From a bacterium (GTDB lineage: Bacteria > UBP6 > UBA1177), in the NCBI GenBank assembly GCA_017538365.1, contig JAFYIZ010000030.1, positions 1-22,806 on the forward strand: 22,806 nucleotides of DNA, written 5' to 3'. Below the pieces are notes generated by a model, which made no database searches, was not told where the DNA came from, and saw nothing but the letters and a program-made list of their open reading frames with translations. The translations under genes were made by a program, and so were the position numbers. Below are positions 16,236 to 22,806 of this stretch, piece after piece. Numbering within the stretch: position 1 is the stretch's first letter; each line of letters begins with the position of its first letter.

Positions 16236-17315
16236 ATGATGAAATATTTGATCTTACTTCTATTTCTGCCATTTTTTCTTCACGCAAAAACCTCAAATGA
16301 ACCTGATTTCATGATGACAAAAACCGAGTTTGAAGAGTGCTACAAAAACAAAGAGAAAACTGAACAGCGTTTTTTAATCAGACAAAACGGCAAAACCGGT
16401 TTTATTGACGGTTGCGGTAGAGTTGTCATTGAACCAATTTATGACTCAGCATTTGAATTTAGTGAAGGAGCTGCGCAAGTAGAGACGGACGGAAAAGTTT
16501 CATATATCGATAAATCAGGCAAAACACTCAATATTTCACCCGGAAAATATAGCGGTTTCAAAACCATGAATTTCTATTTTAAGAAATACAAAGGAGAGGC
16601 TCCACGTGAAAAACCGTGTGAATATTCCAATCATTTGCTTTGCCGTGGGAAAACGTTTTTTCTGTTTTATGATTATTCGGGTCAGAAATTTCAACCGTCA
16701 GTCATTGAAACTCTTTTCCCTGAGTCAGAAGAAGCCAAAATTCCTTCTGTTTGGGATGAGATAGATAGATGGAAAAAAATGGATGCCGAAGAAGAGGTAA
16801 AAAAACTGACTAAAACAAATATTCGAAAATGCGATGATGGAACCACAATAAAAGAAACACTCACGGCAGACGGCTTCAGAGAAACAACGACAATATATGA
16901 CAAAAACAACAAAATTATCCGGAGCGGTGACATGACGGCGTGGTGCCCGAAAGGAAATCTTATGATTTATCGAGAAAAAGAAAGAGAATATGTTTATGAT
17001 TTGAAAAAACAAAAAGTTGTATTTGATATTCCAGCTCTTAATGTAATAAAAGATATTTATACCGAACTTTCTATTTTTGAAGATAAATTGATTATTACAG
17101 AACCATTTGGTCCAGACGAACATACAAAACTTATTAGTGCAGACGGCAAGAAAATTTTTCTGAAAATCAATCCGAGCGGGTGTTTTTATTTGTTCAAAAC
17201 AGCAAACGGCAACATTAGGATTTTGGAGTGGCAAGGTAAAATTTATTACCTGAATGAGAATTATAAGGCTTTCTGGAGCGGAAAATATGATGGAAATATA
17301 TTGGAGCGGGAATAA
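16236..17315 (+). CDS. exported WG-repeat protein, candidate immunity protein
   Basis: A 359-residue product with AAGGAGA 8 bases before ATG-ATG (16236 or 16239). MMKYLILLLFLPFFLHAKT is a signal peptide. Residues about 46-105 form WG/KWG-type beta repeats: FLIRQNGKTGFIDGCGRVVIEPIYDSAFEF, then AAQVETDGKVSYIDKSGKTL. The C-terminal two thirds contain further beta-rich, Lys-rich sequence, with a second repeat-like segment near the end (GNIRILEWQGKIYYLNENY). WG repeats are interaction modules without catalysis and occur in some toxin-neighbour proteins. The stop overlaps the start of the next gene (TAATG), so the two are translationally coupled. An immunity role is inferred from the repeated trailer-then-exported-protein layout. 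Confidence 0.75.
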   Translation: MMKYLILLLFLPFFLHAKTSNEPDFMMTKTEFEECYKNKEKTEQRFLIRQNGKTGFIDGCGRVVIEPIYDSAFEFSEGAAQVETDGKVSYIDKSGKTLNISPGKYSGFKTMNFYFKKYKGEAPREKPCEYSNHLLCRGKTFFLFYDYSGQKFQPSVIETLFPESEEAKIPSVWDEIDRWKKMDAEEEVKKLTKTNIRKCDDGTTIKETLTADGFRETTTIYDKNNKIIRSGDMTAWCPKGNLMIYREKEREYVYDLKKQKVVFDIPALNVIKDIYTELSIFEDKLIITEPFGPDEHTKLISADGKKIFLKINPSGCFYLFKTANGNIRILEWQGKIYYLNENYKAFWSGKYDGNILERE

Positions 17316-17563
17316 TGGATGAAGGTCCTGTCATCAAATATGACGATGACAACGGCAGAAAAGTTTTTATGTTTAATCCTTATTACAGGGAAAAAGATCC
17401 TTTGAAAATGATTTTGTTCGATGGAGACAATGGTTCTGGTAAACCTGTGATTTATAGAAATCCATTTGTTCCTGGAGCGGAATATGGGTATGATGCTACA
17501 ACATATGAGAAGTTCCAGCAGGCTGGATTCCCGCAAACAAATGTAGATCCTTATTGGTATTAG
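17315..17563 (+). CDS. free-standing trailer-domain protein (copy 4)
   Basis: An 82-residue protein consisting only of the trailer domain: MDEGPVIKYDDDNGRKVF, NPYYREKDPLKMI, a GDNGSGKP loop, IYRNPFVPGAEYGYDA, GFPQTNVDPYWY. It begins on the stop codon of the preceding gene (TAATG). At DNA level the middle is nearest to the end of the truncated rhs gene, and the end is nearest to the 15898 gene. No signal peptide is present, so on its own it should stay in the cytoplasm unless recruited by a partner. Confidence 0.8.
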   Translation: MDEGPVIKYDDDNGRKVFMFNPYYREKDPLKMILFDGDNGSGKPVIYRNPFVPGAEYGYDATTYEKFQQAGFPQTNVDPYWY

Positions 17564-17575
17564 TAGGAGGTTAAA

Positions 17576-18919
17576 ATGAACAACATAATATTTTCAACAA
17601 TTTTTCTTTTTTCTTTCTGCGTTTTCGGCAATGCCGAGCCGATTGACATCGTTTCTTCTCTGAAGTCAACTGGCAATTTGGTTGCATTGGAAAAAACAGA
17701 TATAGAAATCAAAAAGGAGAGCCTTTTTATCGAAATAAACGGTGTTTCTGCTGATATCGAAGTCAATTACACATATTTCAACAAAGGAAAAAACGAAATC
17801 ATAGATTTGGCATTTCCGATTGATTATGAAGTGCATGGTTTCGATGACAGACAGGATCCCTTATTGATAGACATACCGCACTTCTCGATATCTGTGAACG
17901 GCGAAAACACCGATCCTGAACATACAATAGAAAAGATTTACAGCTGTGACGACGCTGACGGGAAATCCTGCCGTATCAAATTTGAAAACGAATACGGTTT
18001 GCAGGGTGCGTTTGTGAAAAGATGGTATGTCACCAAAATTCAATTTCCACAAAATCGCGAAACCAAAGTTTTGATTAAATACAGTGTTAATGCGTTTGCT
18101 CATCACTATATCTACAGCAGCAGCCCTATTCCAAGGCTGGAAAACCGAAAACTGCAGTATGATTTTTCTCCGGCGCAGTATTTCGGAATGGGAAAAGCAG
18201 ACGAAATGGAAATAGTGATTGATACTCAGAAAGTTGCTTCTGTGGGAGGAAAGATTGTTAAAATTTCTCCTTTGATTTTCAAAGAAAAGGACAAAATCTA
18301 TAGATATGCCGGGAAGAATTTCGATTTCAGAAAGAATCTGTCGCTTTCAGTTGAATATGACATTAAAAATTTTGAAATGTTTGAATATTTTCAAGAACAT
18401 AAACAAACTAAATATCATGCCGTCAAGCTTGAAGCTTCTTCATCTGTTCCAGGTTACGAAGCAAAGAATCTTTTTGATAACAATCCTGCGACAGCGTGGT
18501 GTTTTAAAAGAAGTGAAAAAGAGGAATTTGTCGAGATTACATTTGATGATCCATATCACAAACCGGCGATATTTTATATTTCGGTAATGAACGGCTATCT
18601 TAAAGATAAAACGACTTATAACTCCAACGGCAAAGTAAAAGAATTCGATATCACGACTGTCTGCGACAAGCCGTATGCCTGTGAGGCCTGCAAAAAAAGT
18701 GCCGACAGACTGAAAAAAGATCTGTCAAAAAATCTAGAGCCTAAAATTCCCGTTTGGAATGAACGTTTTAAAACGGATGTTTTCGGCGAAACCAATACTC
18801 CGATACTGGAGGAATGCTATATTGAGACAGGTGGCTGCAAAATAAAAATCATAATAAAGTCAACTGTCAAAGGTGAAAAATCTGACGATGTCTGTATTTC
18901 GGAAATGTTTTTGATGTAA
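17576..18919 (+). CDS. exported DUF4424-like protein with NADase-type glycan-binding (discoidin-like) domain
   Basis: A 447-residue product; AGGAGGT lies 4 bases before the ATG. The signal peptide is MNNIIFSTIFLFSFCVFGNA. Residues about 40-285 resemble DUF4424: early beta strands (ESLFIEINGVSADIEVNYTYFNKG), FPIDYEV, and a late ITKVLIKYS-type strand near 165-175. Residues about 285-447 resemble the discoidin-like 'NADase-type glycan-binding' domain: SSSVPGYEAKNLFDNNPATAWC, then EFVEITFDDP and MNGYLKDKTTYNSNGKVKEF. Cysteines in the last third (CDKPYACEAC, ECYIETGGC) may form disulfides. It follows a free-standing trailer gene by 12 bases, so it holds the same position as the other candidate immunity genes. 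It could instead be an ordinary cell-surface carbohydrate-binding protein. Confidence 0.75.
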   Translation: MNNIIFSTIFLFSFCVFGNAEPIDIVSSLKSTGNLVALEKTDIEIKKESLFIEINGVSADIEVNYTYFNKGKNEIIDLAFPIDYEVHGFDDRQDPLLIDIPHFSISVNGENTDPEHTIEKIYSCDDADGKSCRIKFENEYGLQGAFVKRWYVTKIQFPQNRETKVLIKYSVNAFAHHYIYSSSPIPRLENRKLQYDFSPAQYFGMGKADEMEIVIDTQKVASVGGKIVKISPLIFKEKDKIYRYAGKNFDFRKNLSLSVEYDIKNFEMFEYFQEHKQTKYHAVKLEASSSVPGYEAKNLFDNNPATAWCFKRSEKEEFVEITFDDPYHKPAIFYISVMNGYLKDKTTYNSNGKVKEFDITTVCDKPYACEACKKSADRLKKDLSKNLEPKIPVWNERFKTDVFGETNTPILEECYIETGGCKIKIIIKSTVKGEKSDDVCISEMFLM

Positions 18920-18937
18920 AAGTAAGGAAAACACTCA

Positions 18938-19084
18938 ATGGGTATATTCTTTATGCAAGATTCCTTAGGCAATATAAAATCTGAAACTTTTGATTCAGGC
19001 GCTGTATCAAGCGCTATAGCGTTGAATACGAACACAAAAGTGATGACTGAAACAACCATACAGCCGAACTTTACCGGAGGGTAA
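18938..19084 (+). pseudogene. Rhs core remnant (copy 3 of block A)
   Basis: A 48-codon frame (ATG 18938 or 18953) encodes MQDSLGNIKSETFDSGAVSSA and TNTKVMTETT, clearly the start of Rhs block A. It is colinear with 9408-9508 at roughly three-quarters identity and then runs out in IQPNFTGG. AAGGA lies about 10 bases before 18938. The frame ends one base before the sbcD start, and the sbcD ribosome binding site (GGAGGG, 19076-19081) lies within it. It has diverged more from copy 1 than copy 2 has, so it may be an older scar. It is too short to fold as a YD module. Confidence 0.8.
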
Positions 19085-19085
19085 A

Positions 19086-20342
19086 ATGAAATTCATTCAC
19101 ACGGCAGACTGGCATCTGGGAAACTCGATGCACAATATAGACCGAACCGGCGAGGTCCGTGCTTTTTTCAAGTGGCTGAAAGAGCAGATTGTGGAGCAGA
19201 AAGCCGAAGCGCTCGTTGTTTCGGGTGACATTTTCGATACGATAAACCCGCCGGTAGAAGCCCGTCACGAATACTACAGATTTCTGGCGTCACTTCTGGA
19301 GAGCTGCTGCAGGAATATCGTTATAATCGCAGGGAACCACGATTCCGCACCGCTCATTGATGCCCCGAAAGATCTGCTTGAAGCGCTCAACATCCACGTT
19401 GTGGGAAACATCTCGAATATTCAGGTTGAAGATTGCGTTTTTGAATTGAAAGACGCTGCTGAAAACGCTGCCGCCGTCTGTGCCGCAATTCCGTTTGTCC
19501 GCGAAGCAGATTTGAGGAGATTCGCGAAAGACAGTGAAAATTTCGTGGACAATTCATTCGGGGAGCTTTACCGGAAGGCTTATGAGGCCGCCGATTCACT
19601 GCGTGCCGGAAGAAATATTCCGATAATCGCCACCGGGCATCTGTACGCCGCAAATCTTGAAGGAAGGCTTGCGGAAATCCCGTGCGGAGAAAAAACGGAC
19701 GACGGCACGAAAACCATTGATCTGGTCGGAAATTTAGGAGCAGTAAACGTTTCCGTTTTTCCTAAGGAATTCGATTATGTGGCACTGGGGCATATCCATT
19801 ATCCGACCCGCGTCGCAAAAAATGACAGAGTCCGTTACAGCGGCTCCCCGTTTATTCTCGGTTTCGATGAAGCAAACATTAGAAGAAACGTCCTTATCGT
19901 TGATGTGCAATGCGGAAGCGCTCCTCTTGTAACACCGCTTGAAGTGCCGCAAGTTTTCGATTTCATCCGTGTCGAAGGAACTGTCGAAGAAATAAAAACA
20001 GCGATGACTTCTATTTGCCTGAGAAGTTTCGAGCGCAACACTTATATTGAAATCGCCTACAAAAGCGAAGCAGGAAAAAACATCCACGATGCATTATCAG
20101 AGTGCTGCATAAACCCGCCGCTCTACATCGTCAGCTGGAAAGCAAAATTCAACGAACACCGCTACGATTCCAAGCTTGAATCTTTCGGTGTATCAGATGT
20201 AACGGAACTCAGCGAAGAAGATGTTTTCAAAACTCTTATTCTGAACAAGACGCAACTCGATCCCGGAAGCGAAGAAGCAAAAAAACTTATTGACGAGTAT
20301 CTTCCGCTTTTTCAGGAAATAGCGAACGGAGCGGAGCAATGA
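19086..20342 (+). CDS. sbcD: exonuclease subunit SbcD (Mre11-like nuclease)
   Basis: The nuclease subunit of the SbcCD complex processes DNA hairpins and double-strand ends. At 418 residues it has the usual length. Metallophosphoesterase motifs are complete: ADWHLG (Asp8, His10), SGDIFD (Asp48), GNHDS (Asn84, His85), TGHLYA (His185) and LGHIH (His236, His238). GGAGGG precedes the ATG. The stop overlaps the sbcC start (ATGA), typical of coupled sbcDC operons. Nothing suggests damage. It lies directly behind an Rhs remnant, so the array ends at the promoter side of a housekeeping operon and may have displaced its native promoter; none is evident in 18920-19085. Confidence 0.96.
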   Translation: MKFIHTADWHLGNSMHNIDRTGEVRAFFKWLKEQIVEQKAEALVVSGDIFDTINPPVEARHEYYRFLASLLESCCRNIVIIAGNHDSAPLIDAPKDLLEALNIHVVGNISNIQVEDCVFELKDAAENAAAVCAAIPFVREADLRRFAKDSENFVDNSFGELYRKAYEAADSLRAGRNIPIIATGHLYAANLEGRLAEIPCGEKTDDGTKTIDLVGNLGAVNVSVFPKEFDYVALGHIHYPTRVAKNDRVRYSGSPFILGFDEANIRRNVLIVDVQCGSAPLVTPLEVPQVFDFIRVEGTVEEIKTAMTSICLRSFERNTYIEIAYKSEAGKNIHDALSECCINPPLYIVSWKAKFNEHRYDSKLESFGVSDVTELSEEDVFKTLILNKTQLDPGSEEAKKLIDEYLPLFQEIANGAEQ

Positions 20343-22339
20343 AAATATTAAAACTCGAGTTCAAAAACATAAATTCCCTTTACGGCGAGTGGAAAATAGA
20401 CTTCACAAACGAAAACTACGTCAGAAACCGCAATATTTTTCTGATTTACGGCCCGACCGGTTCCGGCAAAACAAGTATTTTAGACGCGATAACGCTTGCG
20501 CTTTACGGAAAAACCGCAAGACAGAAAACCATAAACAAAGGTGATGCAGGAAACGAAGTCATGACGCGGGAAACCGCCGGCTGCTATTCGCGCATCACTT
20601 ACGAAACGGAGAACGGAATCTATATTTCCGAATGGTCGCAGCGCCGCGCACGGAACAGCGTTTCAGGCACACTTCAGGAACCGGAATATTCAATCAGAGA
20701 AGAAAAAAACGGAGAAACAATTTCTTCGGGAAAAGCCTCATACAGCGCTCTTGAAAAGGCAACAATAAAAATCGTAAAACTCGACTTCAACCAGTTCTGC
20801 CGCTCCATCATGCTTGCCCAGGGGGAATTTAACAGATTCCTTGACTGCGGAGAAAAAGAGCGTGCCGAAATTCTGGAAAAGCTGAACCAAAGCGGGCGTT
20901 ACAGGGATATTGCAGTTAAAATTGCAGAACGTTCCGATGCGGAAGAAAATAAATGTGCGGCGATTAAATCAAGGTTAGAAGCCGTATCCGAACATGTTTT
21001 AAGCGATGAACAACTCGATGAACTGCGTCTGCAGCAAGATGAAATTTCAAAAAGGCAGCAGGAATCAAACCGGCGCAAAGCCGCTTTAAATCAGGATATC
21101 AAATGGATTGACGAGTTTGACTCAAAACAAAAAGCTGCGGCTCAGTCTAAACAAATTTTTGATGAAGCAGAAAAACGGAAAACTGAGTTTAAGGAAAAAG
21201 AAGAAACTCTGAATCGCGCCGAATCAGCCGAGTCATGCAGATTTTTACATGCCGAACTCAAAGGAATGCGCGACACGCAGAAAAAAGAACTTTCAGAACT
21301 TCAAATCATAAAAACCGCGCTTCCGGTAGTAGAAAAAAATCTCGAAGATTCAATAGAAAAATTGCAGAAAGAACAAAGTGTCCGGCAGGAATTAAGCGGT
21401 AAATACGAGCAAGAACGCCTTTTATGGGATGAAATCAAAAGCCTCGATTCCGATATAAAACATGCCGGAAGCAGCATTTCCGCTGAAGAACAATCCCTGA
21501 ATGAAAAAAAGCTGAAAGAAAAAAAACTGCAAGAAGAGCTGTCTGAATGCAGCGCAGCCATCGAACAGTGCAGCGCCGTTATTTCATCCGGGAAAAAATT
21601 TCAGGAAGAGCATCCGAACGACGGCGGGATCGAAGTAAAACTCTCCGGAATTGAAGAAAAAATAAAAAATGTCGGGGAAAAGAAGGAAGCGCGGAACAAA
21701 ATACTGACGGAATACGGAAAAAAATCCGGAGAATTGAAAGAACTTTTGAGTCTGAACGATGAGCTTGAGAAAAAAATCAGCGGAAAAGATGCGGATATTT
21801 TAAAAATTTTGTCGGATGAAAGGGCTTTTATTGCAGGTCAGCTTGAACTTCTTCTCAAACCGGGAGACACCTGCCCGGTCTGCGGCGGCAAATATCACAG
21901 AACCTGCACTGAAACCGTTTCCGAAGATAATTCCGTTCACCTTGAAAACACTGTATCGAAGTTAAAAAATCTGCAAACAGCACGGGACACTCTAAAGGAA
22001 GAACTGAATCAGATTTCAAAAAAGGTTTCAGCCTGCCGGACTACCTGCGAAAATCTGGAAAAAAGCATTCAGGAACTTTCAGGTGAAATAGAACAGCTTT
22101 ACGACAATATCAAAGAATCCGTTTCGGTTTGGGAAATCCCGTTTGAAGAAAACGAACTGAAGAGCCTGTCCTATCAGCTTAAAAAACGTTCCGACGAGTG
22201 GAAAAATGCGGAAACCGAAATACGCAAAGCACAGCAGGAAAAAGAGACAAAACTGACTTCGCAGGAAGAAAAAACCAAACAGCTTGCAGATGCGGCAAAA
22301 GAGATTTACGAAGGTAAGGTCAAAATTTCCAGAGACTGA
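20339..22339 (+). CDS. sbcC: exonuclease subunit SbcC, truncated, with foreign-looking C-terminus
   Basis: SbcC is the Rad50-like SMC ATPase partner of SbcD. Present are the N-terminal lobe with Walker A GPTGSGKTS (residues 38-46), the Q-loop LAQGEFNRF (Gln161), a long coiled coil, and the zinc hook CPVCGG (Cys512, Cys515). The frame stops at residue 666, only about 150 residues past the hook. Complete SbcC proteins are about 1000 residues, so most of the returning coiled coil and the whole C-terminal lobe (signature motif, Walker B, D-loop, His switch) are missing. As read it could not hydrolyse ATP. The last 15 codons, AAKEIYEGKVKISRD (652-666), do not look like coiled coil; they resemble the C-terminus of Clostridia RpoZ (omega). 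I take this as a join of two sequences near 22,280-22,300, not a simple stop mutation. Confidence 0.85.
   Translation: MKILKLEFKNINSLYGEWKIDFTNENYVRNRNIFLIYGPTGSGKTSILDAITLALYGKTARQKTINKGDAGNEVMTRETAGCYSRITYETENGIYISEWSQRRARNSVSGTLQEPEYSIREEKNGETISSGKASYSALEKATIKIVKLDFNQFCRSIMLAQGEFNRFLDCGEKERAEILEKLNQSGRYRDIAVKIAERSDAEENKCAAIKSRLEAVSEHVLSDEQLDELRLQQDEISKRQQESNRRKAALNQDIKWIDEFDSKQKAAAQSKQIFDEAEKRKTEFKEKEETLNRAESAESCRFLHAELKGMRDTQKKELSELQIIKTALPVVEKNLEDSIEKLQKEQSVRQELSGKYEQERLLWDEIKSLDSDIKHAGSSISAEEQSLNEKKLKEKKLQEELSECSAAIEQCSAVISSGKKFQEEHPNDGGIEVKLSGIEEKIKNVGEKKEARNKILTEYGKKSGELKELLSLNDELEKKISGKDADILKILSDERAFIAGQLELLLKPGDTCPVCGGKYHRTCTETVSEDNSVHLENTVSKLKNLQTARDTLKEELNQISKKVSACRTTCENLEKSIQELSGEIEQLYDNIKESVSVWEIPFEENELKSLSYQLKKRSDEWKNAETEIRKAQQEKETKLTSQEEKTKQLADAAKEIYEGKVKISRD
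22292..22339 (+). other. possible rpoZ (omega subunit) C-terminal fragment
   Basis: The codons for AAKEIYEGKVKISRD and the stop match the style of omega-subunit tails in Clostridia (AxxEIxxGKVKI). The stop overlaps the coaBC ATG (TGATG). In many Firmicutes the order is gmk-rpoZ-coaBC-priA, so an RpoZ end is what one expects just before coaBC. The match is short and made from memory. Confidence 0.45.
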
Positions 22340-22806
22340 TGAAGCGTAAGGTCCTCGTAGGAGTTACGGGCGGGATCGCCGCCTATAAATCCTGTTACCT
22401 CGTCAGCGCGCTCGTCAAGATGGGATGTGACGTCCACGTCTTGATGACCGATCACGCGAAGGAGTTCGTCTCCGCCATGACCTTTGAAACGCTCTCGCAC
22501 AACCCCGTCGTGACCAATATGTTCCGTCGGGATAGAGAGTGGGAAGTGGAGCACGTTTCTTTGGCAAAAGCATGCGAGGTCGTCGTCGTCGCCCCTGCGA
22601 CGGCGAATTTTGTCGGTAAGATCGCCGGTGGGATATGCGATGATATGCTCACCACGACCTATCTTGCCTCCAAGGCGCCCAAGATCATTTGTCCCGCTAT
22701 GAATACGGCAATGTACGAGGATGAAGTGTTTCAAAAGAACTTAAAAGACGTAATGGCTTCCGGCGCCACCGTGTTGACTCCCGTTAGCGGACGGCTTGCC
22801 TGCGGG
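22339..22806 (+). CDS. coaBC: phosphopantothenoylcysteine decarboxylase/synthetase CoaBC, N-terminal part
   Basis: Bifunctional enzyme of coenzyme A synthesis. The 156 residues seen belong to the flavin-dependent decarboxylase (CoaC) domain; the CoaB synthetase half lies beyond the window. Marks: GVTGGIAAYKSC at the N-terminus (FMN binding), EVEHVSLAK with the catalytic His72, APATANFVGKIAGGICDDMLTTT, and ICPAMNTAMY with Asn122 of the PAMN motif. Base composition and codon use change sharply from sbcC: C- and G-ending codons such as GTC, CTC, GCC and GCG become common. The protein reads like a Clostridia CoaBC. There is no separate ribosome binding site of note; the start overlaps the preceding stop. 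Confidence 0.93.
   Translation, partial: MKRKVLVGVTGGIAAYKSCYLVSALVKMGCDVHVLMTDHAKEFVSAMTFETLSHNPVVTNMFRRDREWEVEHVSLAKACEVVVVAPATANFVGKIAGGICDDMLTTTYLASKAPKIICPAMNTAMYEDEVFQKNLKDVMASGATVLTPVSGRLACG

Noticed and set aside
11875-19084. Transposase or integrase as the driver of the cassette array
   Set aside because: No transposase, integrase or terminal inverted repeat was found in this stretch. Homologous exchange between Rhs core copies is sufficient to explain it.
19387-22734. Reverse-strand frames opposite sbcD, sbcC and coaBC
   Set aside because: They lie over well-conserved genes and show no family motifs.

Overview
The window carries a 22-kb stretch read almost entirely on the + strand. 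The interior (about 590 to 22,280) looks like a Gram-negative, secretion-rich bacterium. It has a lipoprotein with a lipobox and Asp/Asn/Thr tandem repeats, Sec-type signal peptides, EGF-like Cys modules of the 'CSGHGxC' type, a WG-repeat protein, and a DUF4424-like protein with a discoidin-type domain. This combination recalls Myxococcota/'Deltaproteobacteria'-like lineages, but nothing in the window fixes the taxonomy. The two ends look different. The left 400 bases hold the tail of an AbiEii-family gene and a palindromic element of a kind I associate with Clostridia. The last 500 bases are a higher-GC, Clostridia-like coaBC start, joined to a truncated sbcC through what looks like an RpoZ C-terminus. 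Both ends should be treated as possible assembly joins or transfer boundaries.

Layout. 1-303: partial AbiEii-type nucleotidyltransferase toxin gene. 589-1917: inositol-3-phosphate synthase with a strong terminator. 2105-2866: repeat-rich lipoprotein. 2967-3590: hemolysin III/PAQR-family membrane protein. 3666-11858: a 2730-residue secreted Rhs/YD-repeat protein with EGF-like modules and leucine-rich repeats at the N-terminus, and a DUF5675-like candidate toxin domain after the Rhs core. 11875-19084: an accessory array of Rhs debris and small secreted or membrane proteins. 19086-22339: sbcD and an incomplete sbcC. 22339-22806: partial coaBC.

The most interesting part is 11,600-19,084. A conserved domain of about 70 residues, with core motifs NP[FY]Y..KDPLK, [FY]RN.F and GF....[IV]DP[YW], occurs four times. 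It sits at the extreme C-terminus of both Rhs proteins, downstream of two unrelated toxin-like domains, and also forms two free-standing small genes (15898-16227 and 17315-17563). Each copy is followed at once, on the same strand and with a good ribosome binding site, by a different secreted or membrane protein: a signal-peptide helical protein, a pair of three-helix membrane proteins, a WG-repeat protein, and a DUF4424/discoidin protein. The simplest reading is a ladder of polymorphic-toxin cassettes. In it the 'trailer' domain is constant, the toxin varies, the downstream gene is the candidate immunity protein, and the free-standing trailers are what remains of displaced toxins. Three copies of the Rhs core begin at the same internal point (9402/9408, 13065 and 18959), which suggests repeated recombination at one boundary. 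I do not recognise the trailer domain as a named family.
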